Shown here piece by piece: positions 25,138 through 33,821 of a stretch of DNA of 64,000 nt. Origin of the DNA: JBAXTU01 sp037130015 (GTDB lineage: Bacteria; Patescibacteriota; Patescibacteriia; 2-01-FULL-39-33); contig JBAXTU010000001.1 in assembly GCA_037130015.1 (NCBI GenBank), positions 10,223-74,222 of the forward strand, given 5' to 3'. Numbering within the stretch: the first letter of the stretch is position 1; each line of letters begins with the position of its first letter. The translations under genes and the position numbers were made by a program. The notes under the pieces are model-generated. The model searched no databases. It saw only the letters and a program-made list of their open reading frames with translations, and was not told the origin of the DNA.

Positions 25138-26934
25138 TTAGTAGCCGTTTTCTTTGTAATAATTATAATAACCGCCAGCAACACTCTCATAATTTTTGGT
25201 TTCAGCATAATCATTACCATGACAGCAATTATATCTCATGCCATCTTGACAATCAACACTTGGAGCTACTGCATTTGGGCCACCATTGTAATAAGCAAAT
25301 TTATCAGGCAAATTTAGGGGTTTGTTCGTGATTGGGTTTTTAATATCGTTTGCTTGACTGAAATAGGCAGCACCAATTGCTATATTTTTCTCAGGATTAG
25401 CCATTAGCCAGTTACCGTCTATTGATGAAGCGTTTATACTTGAAAAATCTGCTCCATATTTTGGGTCTTTAACAACACCTTGGGCCGTGCCTGGTAAAAG
25501 TTGTGTTAATCCAAAAGCATTAGAGCCACTAGGAGGAACATTAGTATTGCCTCCACTTTCAATAGCTACTAAAGCGCGAAGCGCATTAGCATCAACATTA
25601 TATTTATCAGAATAAGTGTTTATCCATCCATTTATTTCAGGAGACATAGCGGGTGGTTTTAGTGGAGGCATGTTAGATAAACTTGGGTCATAAGATACGA
25701 CACCAGCAGTAGCATTACTGCAATCAGCAGTGGACCTATCATTGAGTTTGCCACCGCCAGTATTACCTCCTCCACTACCACCAGCGCCACTTCCTCCACT
25801 TGCCGAACTAACTCCCGATCCTGGACTAGCAGGTGAGGCCACGCCCGGTCCTAATTCAGGCATGGAAATTTTAACCAATTCCGGATTGACCATATATAAA
25901 ATAGTATAAGACCCGAACATTATAATCAATCCGACGATAGCAGAAAAAATTGTGTCCTTGGCTTCATTGATAGTGCCACTATTGCCACGAGAGGTGAGCC
26001 ATTTCATACCGCCCCACATGATCATGACCGTGGCCAAAACACCAATAACACCAACTAAAAGTTGATACCAAAAACCGATATACTCAGGAAAGCTGGCGAC
26101 TGTTTTGTTATTGCCTAGTGGTACATTGAGGCAAAATTCACCAGCTTTGGCTGTACAGGCTTGAACGCTAGTAGAGGCAGACTTGTCTGGCATGGTCATG
26201 GTAAGTAGTCGCGGATTTACATATTGTAAAATAGTATAAGACAGCATGACGAGCACCAAACCAATAATGCCGGAGAAAATAGTTTCTTTGGCTTCATTGA
26301 TTGTGCCACTGTTACCACGAGAGGTGAGCCATTTCATACCGCCCCACATGATCATGACTGTGGCGATGATTCCCACTATGCCCACTATAAAATTGTACCA
26401 AACATTTACATAATCAGCGAAAGTGCTGTTGGTGAAATCTTGAGCCACTCCGGCTGTGAATTTGCCGATAGTGACATTGGGAGTGAATTGTATTGGGGCG
26501 GCTGGAGTAGTTGGGGTTGGGGCGGCTGGAGTAGTTGGGGTAGTCATGCCATTTGTTCCAATTACACCGTTATTGAGCAGGTTAGATCCTGTATTATAAT
26601 CTTTGCCATTAAGTTGTTTGGCAATATAAACAAAGTCTTTTGATAAGTTTAAACTATCCAGATTGGAAACATTATGCCACGGGCCATATATAGTATCCCC
26701 AGTGTAGCTGTGATAATACCATTTGCCACTATCGTAATCAAAAGCAAAAAGTTCCCGTGCGTTAGCCTCCTTGCTATCAACAGTTATTATCGGTGACAGT
26801 TTTAAAGCTAAAGCATTATTTATTGGTAATAAAACAAAAAAAAGATTGCACGCCAAAAACAAACCCAAGGTAAAGGCGAAGATTTTTTTGCTTGTCTGCC
26901 GGTAGGCAGGGTTTTTCTTATGTTGCTTTTTCAT
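25138..26934 (-). CDS. Double VirB2-like pilin fused to a lytic transglycosylase domain
   Basis: 598 residues. The N-terminus MKKQHKKNPAYRQTSKK (coded in part by a palindromic repeat) precedes a signal helix (about 18-44). After a 100-residue region and a TTPTTPAAP linker come two TrbC/VirB2-like units at about 165-250 and 270-365, each with two membrane helices around the same MIMWGGMKWLTSRGNSGTI loop. A Gly/Ser-rich linker (about 370-400) leads to an SLT-type lysozyme-like domain (about 425-590) with catalytic-type Glu459 in RALVAIESGGN, then NAFGLTQLLPGTA and FAYYNGGPN. That is the VirB1/Slt family pattern for cutting the glycan strand. The fusion puts the muramidase next to the secretion channel. 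Single-gene spacing to both neighbours (3 and 10 bases) implies co-expression. Confidence 0.88.
   Translation of the reverse strand: MKKQHKKNPAYRQTSKKIFAFTLGLFLACNLFFVLLPINNALALKLSPIITVDSKEANARELFAFDYDSGKWYYHSYTGDTIYGPWHNVSNLDSLNLSKDFVYIAKQLNGKDYNTGSNLLNNGVIGTNGMTTPTTPAAPTPTTPAAPIQFTPNVTIGKFTAGVAQDFTNSTFADYVNVWYNFIVGIVGIIATVMIMWGGMKWLTSRGNSGTINEAKETIFSGIIGLVLVMLSYTILQYVNPRLLTMTMPDKSASTSVQACTAKAGEFCLNVPLGNNKTVASFPEYIGFWYQLLVGVIGVLATVMIMWGGMKWLTSRGNSGTINEAKDTIFSAIVGLIIMFGSYTILYMVNPELVKISMPELGPGVASPASPGSGVSSASGGSGAGGSGGGNTGGGKLNDRSTADCSNATAGVVSYDPSLSNMPPLKPPAMSPEINGWINTYSDKYNVDANALRALVAIESGGNTNVPPSGSNAFGLTQLLPGTAQGVVKDPKYGADFSSINASSIDGNWLMANPEKNIAIGAAYFSQANDIKNPITNKPLNLPDKFAYYNGGPNAVAPSVDCQDGMRYNCCHGNDYAETKNYESVAGGYYNYYKENGY
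26895..26910 (-). repeat. Palindromic element inside the pilin-hydrolase N-terminus
   Basis: CTGCC-GGTA-GGCAG with flanking GT-rich bases; on the coding strand it gives part of the N-terminal NPAYRQTS ahead of the signal helix. It shares the TGCCTACCGGCAG-type core with the element at 57641-57661. Confidence 0.6.
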
Positions 26935-27128
26935 TATTTTTGTTGCACTGTGCTGATGGTGCCGGGAATTATTATTGTTGTGGGCTCAGTTGAAACAGGT
27001 GAAGCTATTTTTAGTGGTGCTTTATAAAAAACAGAAATAGCGGCCGGTATACTTATTAATAAAAAAATAAATATTAAAATAAAAATTATGATTTTTAAAT
27101 AATCTGTTGGTTTTTTGTCTTTGGTCAT
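26934..27128 (-). CDS. Small single-pass membrane protein
   Basis: 64 residues: a charged start (MTKDKKPTDYLK), one strong membrane helix (about 13-33, IIIFILIFIFLLISIPAAISVFY) and a short Pro/Thr-rich outer tail. It is packed between the beta-propeller gene (5 bases) and the pilin-lytic transglycosylase gene (overlapping at the junction base). Unknown; probably an accessory of the secretion proteins. Confidence 0.6.
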   Translation of the reverse strand: MTKDKKPTDYLKIIIFILIFIFLLISIPAAISVFYKAPLKIASPVSTEPTTIIIPGTISTVQQK

Positions 27129-27133
27129 ATAGT

Positions 27134-28378
27134 TTATGGCAAGGTCACTTTATAAACACGATTGTCAGTGGTATTGGTATAAAAAATAGTTTTACCATCA
27201 GGTGAGACACTCATTTGGCCGATGGTGGTATTGGGATTGGCTACCATATTTTCAGCGCCGGTTTTTAGATTAATTTGATAAATACTTTCTGGCAGGCCGT
27301 CTGCAATATTTGGTTGAAGTCCTGCGCCATAGGGCAGATTTTGTGGCACGGAACAATAGACATGATCAGCGTCGCCAAAAGTGCATTTGTTGCCCCAAGT
27401 ATTGATGCCGAGTGCTTGGCGATTATTGCCGATAGAATCAGTGCTGGCATCGGCCACCCAAAGAGTGGGTTGAAAATTATTGCTGGGATCATAGACGCTG
27501 TACAAAACTTTACTGCCATCAGGTGACCATTGGCCACGGAAGTCACGACCTTCAACAATCATGAGTTTGAAATTTTCATGATTTTGTCCGACAAAATAAA
27601 CATTTGATCGGCCTGCATCACGGCCTTCAGAAAAGGTGGCAATCACTTGATTATTGGGTGACCAAGCTGATTGGAATTTGTCTTCTACTCCGCCAATGTC
27701 CTCTATGCTTTTGGCTTGAGTGCCGTCATAATTGGCAATGGCTAAAAAACGATTTTCTTTGTCCAAGGCAATACTTTTAAAAACAATTTGGTCGTCTCTG
27801 AGAGAAAAAGAAAAGTCAGTCCAATGGCTGGGCAAGGTGATTTGTTTGTCAGTGGTGAAGTCATACATAATTGTAGAGCCATCAGGATAAGTTAGGACGG
27901 CACGGTTTTTGGTGTTGCCCCAAGTGACGCTTTGTACATTATGAAAAATTTTGTCACTAAAGGCTGTTAATTTTCCGTCAGTGCCCAGAATATTAAATTT
28001 ACCAGTGTCAGGATTATAATAAATAACTTCACCTTTACTGTTGGTGGTGGTAAAAAATGAGGTTTCTTTGGTAATGGCTTGAGATTCTCCGGGTGCAGTT
28101 GATGTGACTATGGTGATTGGTGGAGTGGTGGTTGGAGTAGTTGGAATGTTTTCGGCAGGTATGAGCTGGCCGTTGACATTAACAAAAATTCGGCCATTAA
28201 CATTGATATTGCCGGTCGGTGGCAAACCATTAATGTTGGCGTTGTTGACTACTGGCTGATTAATCATGGGAGCAAACAAAGTGCGCCAGAAAAAATAATA
28301 AATCATCAGTCCCATTAAAATGGCCGAGATAATAATCATAGCAATGATGCCGATTTTTTTCCAATCAAGTTTATTCAT
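27134..28378 (-). CDS. Membrane-anchored beta-propeller (TolB/WD40-like) protein
   Basis: 414 residues. One membrane helix (about 11-31) is followed by an Asn-rich and Thr/Pro-rich linker (to about 95) and then blade-type repeats: SWSPNN, GQWSPDGSKVLYSVYDP, MSVSPDGKTIFY and similar, as in PD40/TolB propellers. The propeller would lie outside the membrane. Such domains bind partner proteins or glycans. In this operon it sits beside pilin-hydrolase fusions, so a scaffold in the secretion complex is a fair guess. No catalytic residues are evident. Confidence 0.8.
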   Translation of the reverse strand: MNKLDWKKIGIIAMIIISAILMGLMIYYFFWRTLFAPMINQPVVNNANINGLPPTGNINVNGRIFVNVNGQLIPAENIPTTPTTTPPITIVTSTAPGESQAITKETSFFTTTNSKGEVIYYNPDTGKFNILGTDGKLTAFSDKIFHNVQSVTWGNTKNRAVLTYPDGSTIMYDFTTDKQITLPSHWTDFSFSLRDDQIVFKSIALDKENRFLAIANYDGTQAKSIEDIGGVEDKFQSAWSPNNQVIATFSEGRDAGRSNVYFVGQNHENFKLMIVEGRDFRGQWSPDGSKVLYSVYDPSNNFQPTLWVADASTDSIGNNRQALGINTWGNKCTFGDADHVYCSVPQNLPYGAGLQPNIADGLPESIYQINLKTGAENMVANPNTTIGQMSVSPDGKTIFYTNTTDNRVYKVTLP

Positions 28379-28408
28379 AAAATATTTATATTTATTTGTT
28401 TATAAAGT

Positions 28409-29659
28409 TTATTGCCCGGTAGCTTTTTTTATAACTTCCGTTGCTACTCCTGCCTTAACTCCTTCTCCGGAAATAATTCCTTTGGTTCCTCCTTTGACTA
28501 CATCCCAATAAGTCCAATTACCATTAACAAATTGATAACCTCCATAAATGATGGCCGCGAAAATACTAGCCACAATCACATCCAAAAGTGCCAACAAAAT
28601 AATTTCAATCCATTTGGCCAGTTCTTTGGGCATCCATTTGCCTATCAAATAATCATCGCCGAAATCACACACCCAGTTGGGAAAAACATTAGCCACCACC
28701 AAGTGACCATTAAGATAGAGTAGTGAAAGAAAAGTCCAATCCAGCCAAACTGAGCCCCAAAAAGTGGTGAGTGAAACCGCGCTGGCTTGTTTGACACCAG
28801 CACTGGTTAATTTTTTGGCTGGGTCTTCTTTGTCTTCTTTTGATTTTTCAGATTCGCTATTTTCTTTTGATTTTTTATTTCTAGCTTCATTAATTTTTGA
28901 ATTTGGATCGTTGTTGGCTGTGTCTTCCTGGTCATTTTTTGCCGGGTTTTTCTTTTTGTCTTCATTTTCTTCATTAGTAGGAATAGGTTTAGCTTCAGGA
29001 GTTTTGCCTCCTTCGTCTGCTTCTTTACCACCGCCTTTTAAGTCTTGCTGGGGATCGCCTTTTTTTTCTTCGTTATTATTTTCTGATTTGTCTTTTGGCG
29101 CCAAACCTTCTTCTTTCATCAATTCTTGAGCTGCCGGGCTGGCATTATCAAATTGTCTTTGTTTTTGTTCATCGTCTAATGGAGCTTCTCGGCCAGTAAT
29201 ATTGGCCGCATCATCAACCATTTTTTTGTTGGGACCACTGACGCCACCGCCTAGTTTTGAAGTGTCTATATTTCCTTGTCCAGATTGGGAATTTTTTTCC
29301 TGTTCCAGTCTTTTGGCATTTCTAAGTCTGTCTAATTCATGTTCTTGATTGTCTGGTTGATAAAGAGATTGTTGCTGGTCGCCATAAGCTGACAGGGGAG
29401 TATTGGGAGTGTAGTTTCTTGGAGATTGCCGGCTTTGAGCAGATTGATTAGTATTATCTGACGCTTCTTGTTCGTCATTTTCTTCATCGCCTTCCGATTC
29501 TTCATCTTCTTCTTCATCTTCGTTGTCTTCATCATCATCTTTATTGTTTTGGCCGGGAAATTTCAGGATATTATCAGGTTTTTTACGGCCAGAATTAAAA
29601 TTTTCGTCAGCGGACGGATTTTGTAATTGATGGGCTAGATTGTCAGATGAAGAGGCCAA
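28409..29659 (-). CDS. Acidic low-complexity protein with C-terminal membrane helices
   Basis: 416 residues from a TTG start (no ATG is available until residue 145; the stop of clpC is 29 bases upstream). Residues 1-290 are extremely rich in Asp, Glu, Asn, Lys and Gln (runs such as DDDEDNEDEEEDEE) and look disordered. Residues 300-390 hold two or three membrane segments (for example IEIILLALLDVIVASIFAAIIYGGYQF). Proteins with a charged N-terminal tail and such a C-terminus recur in CPR secretion loci. Function unknown. Confidence 0.65.
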   Translation of the reverse strand: MASSSDNLAHQLQNPSADENFNSGRKKPDNILKFPGQNNKDDDEDNEDEEEDEESEGDEENDEQEASDNTNQSAQSRQSPRNYTPNTPLSAYGDQQQSLYQPDNQEHELDRLRNAKRLEQEKNSQSGQGNIDTSKLGGGVSGPNKKMVDDAANITGREAPLDDEQKQRQFDNASPAAQELMKEEGLAPKDKSENNNEEKKGDPQQDLKGGGKEADEGGKTPEAKPIPTNEENEDKKKNPAKNDQEDTANNDPNSKINEARNKKSKENSESEKSKEDKEDPAKKLTSAGVKQASAVSLTTFWGSVWLDWTFLSLLYLNGHLVVANVFPNWVCDFGDDYLIGKWMPKELAKWIEIILLALLDVIVASIFAAIIYGGYQFVNGNWTYWDVVKGGTKGIISGEGVKAGVATEVIKKATGQ

Positions 29660-29688
29660 ATTTTTTGATATAAAAAATAAAGACAGAA

Positions 29689-32148
29689 TTATTTTTCTGC
29701 CTTTATTATACCATTTTTTGCTGTGACAAGTATAGTGTCACCTGGGGAGATCTCATCACGCAATATTTTTTCTGATAATAGTGTTTCAATCAGCTCTTGA
29801 ATTGTTTTTTTAATACCGCGCGCGCCTTGTTCTCGGTCGCGACTATTTTGATTTATCAGTTTAATGGCCGAATTATTAAAGTTAAGAGTAATATTTTTTT
29901 TGAGTAATCGCTGGGAAATTTCCATCAGTTCTAATTTGACGATTTTTTCCATTGACGCATCATCAAGATTTTGAAAATAAATTATTTTATCCAAACGGTT
30001 TAGAAATTCAATTTTGAAATGATTTTTGGCTTGTGAGTATATTTTTTCTTTAAAATCAGTGGAGTCAAAATTGGCAATTTCGCCAAAACCAATGTCGCCT
30101 TTGCCCCCAAAAAGCTCTGAACCAAGATTTGAGGTGAGTATTATAATCGTATTTCTAAAATTTATTTTGGTGCCACTGGCATCGGTGAGGTAGCCATCGT
30201 CCAAAACTTGCAAGAGCAAATCAAAAACATGGGAATCGGCTTTTTCAATTTCGTCATATAAAACCAATGAATATGGCCGGCGTTTCACTTTTTCTGTGAG
30301 ATGCCCGCTTTCTTTGTAGCCAACATAGCCGGCTGGAGCGCCTATAAGTTTGGAAATATTGAATCTTTCGCTATATTCTGAGGCATCAACCCTGATGAGC
30401 GCTTGTTCGTCGCCAAATAAGGCTTTGGCCAGCGTTTTGGCAGTGTGTGTTTTGCCAACGCCTGACGGGCCTACCAAAAGAAAAGAGGCGAGTGGTTTGT
30501 TTTCCGGGGTAAGTCCGGCTTTGGCTCGTCTGATAAATTCGGCGATGCTATTTACCGCTTGATCTTGGCCGATAATTTTTTCGCCTAAATGTTTGTTTAT
30601 ATTTAAGATTTTCTTTTTTTCTGACAAAAGCAAATCATGAAGAGGCATGCCCGTGACCCGAGAAATAACTTTGGCAATATCTGTGGCTGTTATTTGGCCA
30701 GTGGTTTTTTCTTTTTTATTATCAATTTTATTTTTTAATTGTTCCAGTCTGGCAACAATTTTTTGTAGCTGTTCTTTTTGAATAATAGCACTGGCAAAGT
30801 CTTCTTGTTCTATGGCTGTTTCTTTGGCAGATTTTACAACTGCTAATTGTTTTTGCAAATTTTTGAGTTCTTTTTCGGTTGTGGATAATTTTTTGGCCAC
30901 TTTTATGCCAGCCATGGCTTCGTCTATCAGATCAATGGCTTTGTCCGGCAAGAATTTTTCCGGCAAATATCTGTGGCTTAGTTCCACGGCCGTGTAAATG
31001 GCTTCATCAGAAATGGCCACGCCATGAAAATTTTCAAAATTTTCTTTCAGTCCATGCAGGATTTTTTTGGTCGCCTCAATGCTTGGTTCGTCAATTTTGA
31101 TAGTTTGAAAACGGCGTTCCAGGGCTGGATCATTTTCAATTGATTTGTGATAGTCGGCAAAAGTGGTGGCACCGATGCAACGAATTTCACCTCGCGCCAA
31201 AGCTGGTTTCAGGATATTGGCCGCATCCATAGAACCACTGGCCGAGCCAGCACCCACCAAATTGTGGATTTCATCAATAAATAAAATTATTTCTGGCCGT
31301 CTTTTGGCTTCTTCTATGACTTGTTTGAGTCGTTGTTCAAATTCACCGCGATAAATCGTGCCAGCCACGGCCGAGGTGAGATCAAGCGTATAAATTTTTT
31401 TGTCCAACAAAATTTCCGGCACTTGGCCCAGACTGATTTTTTTGGCCAATCCTTCCACAATAGCGGTTTTGCCAACGCCAGGTTCGCCCAGTATGAGGGG
31501 ATTATTTTTGAATCTGCGGGATAAAATTTGAATAATGCGTTCAATTTCAGCTTCACGGCCAATGACCGGATCAATGTTTTCTTGGAATTTTTTATTGGTC
31601 AGATTGCGTCCTAAAACATCCAAAATACTAGTTTGGTTTTGTTTTTTATTTTTTTTGCGATCACTGACACGAAAGGCCGCGGTCACTTCCGGCAGTTTGG
31701 AAGCGCTTTTTAGTAGTAGAGTTGTTTGCTCAACAATATCAGTTTCATTTATTTTTAAAAGTTTAAAAAGACTTTTAATATTTTGATTTTCAATTTGAAT
31801 AATAGAGGCCAGTAAATGTTCTGTGCCTATATATTGATGGCCATTGGTATAGGCGATTTGTACGGCTTTTTGGATTAAAGTTTTGGCGGTCGCCGAAAAA
31901 GCTGGATAAATATCGTCGCTGTTGGCGGTTTCTGTTTGGCTAATTTTGGCAATTTGATTTTTTACTTCTTCAACTTTTATTTCCATGGCCGTGAATAATT
32001 CCGCGGCCACACTGCCACGCTGACTGATTAGACCATACAAAATATGCAAGGGTTCAATTTGCGGTTGTTTTAATTCCAACGCCAAATCAGCTCCTTTTTT
32101 TAGGGAGTGTTTGAAATTATTAGAAAATTTATTCAGGGTTTCTTTCAT
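29689..32148 (-). CDS. clpC: ATP-dependent Clp protease ATPase subunit ClpC
   Basis: 819 residues. Two Clp N-terminal repeats (about 3-150) are followed by Walker A1 GEPGVGKTAI near 222 and Walker B LFIDEIHNLVGAG. A middle helical domain holds a UVR-like EDFASAIIQKEQL segment (about 410-450). Walker A2 GPSGVGKTHTAK lies near 560, and the Clp D2 end domain follows. Class I Clp/Hsp100 unfoldase that feeds ClpP or remodels aggregates in the cytoplasm. It starts 4 bases after htpX and is part of the lemA-htpX-clpC run, so stress proteolysis and the downstream secretion genes share a transcript. An IGF/LGF loop for ClpP binding was not confirmed by eye. Confidence 0.95.
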   Translation of the reverse strand: MKETLNKFSNNFKHSLKKGADLALELKQPQIEPLHILYGLISQRGSVAAELFTAMEIKVEEVKNQIAKISQTETANSDDIYPAFSATAKTLIQKAVQIAYTNGHQYIGTEHLLASIIQIENQNIKSLFKLLKINETDIVEQTTLLLKSASKLPEVTAAFRVSDRKKNKKQNQTSILDVLGRNLTNKKFQENIDPVIGREAEIERIIQILSRRFKNNPLILGEPGVGKTAIVEGLAKKISLGQVPEILLDKKIYTLDLTSAVAGTIYRGEFEQRLKQVIEEAKRRPEIILFIDEIHNLVGAGSASGSMDAANILKPALARGEIRCIGATTFADYHKSIENDPALERRFQTIKIDEPSIEATKKILHGLKENFENFHGVAISDEAIYTAVELSHRYLPEKFLPDKAIDLIDEAMAGIKVAKKLSTTEKELKNLQKQLAVVKSAKETAIEQEDFASAIIQKEQLQKIVARLEQLKNKIDNKKEKTTGQITATDIAKVISRVTGMPLHDLLLSEKKKILNINKHLGEKIIGQDQAVNSIAEFIRRAKAGLTPENKPLASFLLVGPSGVGKTHTAKTLAKALFGDEQALIRVDASEYSERFNISKLIGAPAGYVGYKESGHLTEKVKRRPYSLVLYDEIEKADSHVFDLLLQVLDDGYLTDASGTKINFRNTIIILTSNLGSELFGGKGDIGFGEIANFDSTDFKEKIYSQAKNHFKIEFLNRLDKIIYFQNLDDASMEKIVKLELMEISQRLLKKNITLNFNNSAIKLINQNSRDREQGARGIKKTIQELIETLLSEKILRDEISPGDTILVTAKNGIIKAEK

Positions 32149-32152
32149 TTTT

Positions 32153-33037
32153 TTACGCCATTTCCCTTAATTTTTTAATTCTGTCATCAATGGGCGGGTG
32201 AGTGGAAAAGGCATTGCTCATAAAGCCGGCTTTTTTGAAAGGATTGGCAATATACAAATGAGCTGTGGCGTTATTGGCATGAGACATTTGAGTGCTATCG
32301 TTTTTTATTTTTTCCAAGGCATTGGCTAATCCGGCTGGGTAGCGGGTGAGAAGCGCGCCAGAAGCGTCGGCTAGATATTCTCGTTTTCTGGAAATAGCCA
32401 ATTTGATGAGTTCGGCGATAATTGGAGATAAAATAATAAGTATAATGCCGACAATGGCCAAAATTGCACCTAAATTGCCTTTGTTGTCATTATCACTTCT
32501 GCTACCGCCAAAAAATCTTGAACGCCAAAAGAAATCAGCGATAAGTGTGGTGACTCCCACCAGAATAATGACAATCATCATAAGTCTGATGTCATAATTT
32601 TTGACATGTGATAATTCATGGGCAATGACGCCTTCTAATTCCTCGTTTTCTAAACGTGCAATAGCGCCGGTGGTGATGGCGATTGAGGCATGTTTTGGAT
32701 CACGACCGGTGGCAAAAGCATTAATGGCTTGATCATCAATTAAATAAATTTTGGGCATTTGCAATCCTGCTGTGATGCAAAGATTTTCTACCAAATGATA
32801 AACTTCTTGGTTGTCTGATTCTTTAATTTGTTTGGCGCCGGCCGTGGCTAGGGCCACCTTATCACCGGCAAAATAGCCAAACAAGCTCATAAAAATAGAA
32901 ATAATAATGGCAGAAACAAAAATGCCAGCGTCATTAAATGAATAACTCAAAAACCAACCCAACCCAGAAATAAGCAAGGTAAAAATAATTATCAAAAGCC
33001 AGGTTTTTCTTTTGTTGGAATCTATTTGATTATACAT
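32153..33037 (-). CDS. htpX: Membrane zinc metalloprotease HtpX
   Basis: 294 residues. Two N-terminal membrane helices (about 13-50) are followed by the zinc-binding HELSH motif in EGVIAHELSHVKNYD near residue 137-141. Two more helices follow (about 155-172 and 195-220), with the third zinc ligand in KREYLADASGA and the C-terminal FSTHPPIDDRIKKL motif. HtpX is an M48 protease that cuts misfolded membrane proteins from the cytoplasmic side. It starts 3 bases after lemA, a pairing seen across many bacteria. Confidence 0.96.
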   Translation of the reverse strand: MYNQIDSNKRKTWLLIIIFTLLISGLGWFLSYSFNDAGIFVSAIIISIFMSLFGYFAGDKVALATAGAKQIKESDNQEVYHLVENLCITAGLQMPKIYLIDDQAINAFATGRDPKHASIAITTGAIARLENEELEGVIAHELSHVKNYDIRLMMIVIILVGVTTLIADFFWRSRFFGGSRSDNDNKGNLGAILAIVGIILIILSPIIAELIKLAISRKREYLADASGALLTRYPAGLANALEKIKNDSTQMSHANNATAHLYIANPFKKAGFMSNAFSTHPPIDDRIKKLREMA

Positions 33038-33040
33038 TGT

Positions 33041-33598
33041 TTAAAACTTAACTTCTATATTTTTCTTTTCAGCTTCGTCAGCTTGAAAAAAGTCATATTT
33101 TTTAAATTTTAAAGAGGATGCAATGAGATTGGTAGGGAAGACCTCCATTTGAATATTGAAATCCCTGGCATTACCATTATAAAAGCGACGGGAAGCTTGG
33201 ATTTTGTTTTCTGTGTCTGATAGCTCGTCTTGCAATTTCATGAAATTTTGGTTGGCTTTTAGATCCGGATAACTTTCAGACAAAGCAAAAATTGATTTAA
33301 GGGTTGAGGATAGCTCGTTTTCAGCTTTGGCCTTGGCTTCGGTGCCAGTGCTAGCCATGGCTGTATTTCTGGCATTAATTACTTTTTCCAAAGTTCCTTG
33401 TTCGTGAGTGGCATAACCTTTGACTGTTTCCACTAAATTGGGGATAAGGTCATAGCGACGTTTTAATTGGACATCAATGTCAGACCAGGCTTCGTCTGTG
33501 CGATTTCTCAGCTTGATCAAGCCGTTATAGACAGTAATGAGCCAAACGATGGCTATTACTGCAATGGCGACAATGATCCAAATGATTGTGTTGGTCAT
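33041..33598 (-). CDS. lemA: LemA family protein
   Basis: 185 residues. One N-terminal membrane helix (about 5-23) is followed by the LemA signature YNGLIKLRNRTDEAWSDIDV, then LKRRYDLIPNLVETVKGYATHE and the late ASRRFYNGNARDFN...FPTNLIA pattern. LemA proteins form helical bundles on the outer face of the membrane and are usually paired with HtpX; their exact role is unclear. It is the first gene of the minus-strand operon; its upstream region faces the divergent surface-protein genes. Confidence 0.95.
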   Translation of the reverse strand: MTNTIIWIIVAIAVIAIVWLITVYNGLIKLRNRTDEAWSDIDVQLKRRYDLIPNLVETVKGYATHEQGTLEKVINARNTAMASTGTEAKAKAENELSSTLKSIFALSESYPDLKANQNFMKLQDELSDTENKIQASRRFYNGNARDFNIQMEVFPTNLIASSLKFKKYDFFQADEAEKKNIEVKF

Positions 33599-33618
33599 AG
33601 TTTTTAGAGTTAGTTATT

Positions 33619-33634
33619 TCCGCCAGTTGGCGGG
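33619..33634. repeat. Short palindrome CCGCCAGTTGGCGG
   Basis: A 6-base stem CCGCCA / TGGCGG with a GT centre, in the gap between divergent lemA and the surface-protein genes. On the minus strand it would lie in the lemA leader. It resembles the other dispersed GC-rich palindromes in this AT-rich DNA. Confidence 0.5.
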
Positions 33635-33662
33635 TTATTTAAATTTTAATTAAACTTTGGAT

Positions 33663-33692
33663 TAGACTAAAAATTTGATTTTATGTTATAAT
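33663..33692 (+). promoter_or_regulatory. Possible promoter for the surface-protein genes
   Basis: TAGACT (33663-33668), an 18-base spacer, then TATAAT (33687-33692) with the extended TGT. It is the only good -10 in the 199-base gap that is placed for a leader of about 100 bases. A second TATAAT at 33742-33747 lacks a -35. Confidence 0.45.
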
Positions 33693-33821
33693 AAAATTGA
33701 TCTTTGAATATTTCTTTCTTTTAAATTTGCAAAATTTATTGTATAATTATTTTATAACATCAACTGTTGATAAGTCAATCTTTTTAATATTTCATAAATG
33801 CCGACGGAAGACGGCAAGTAC

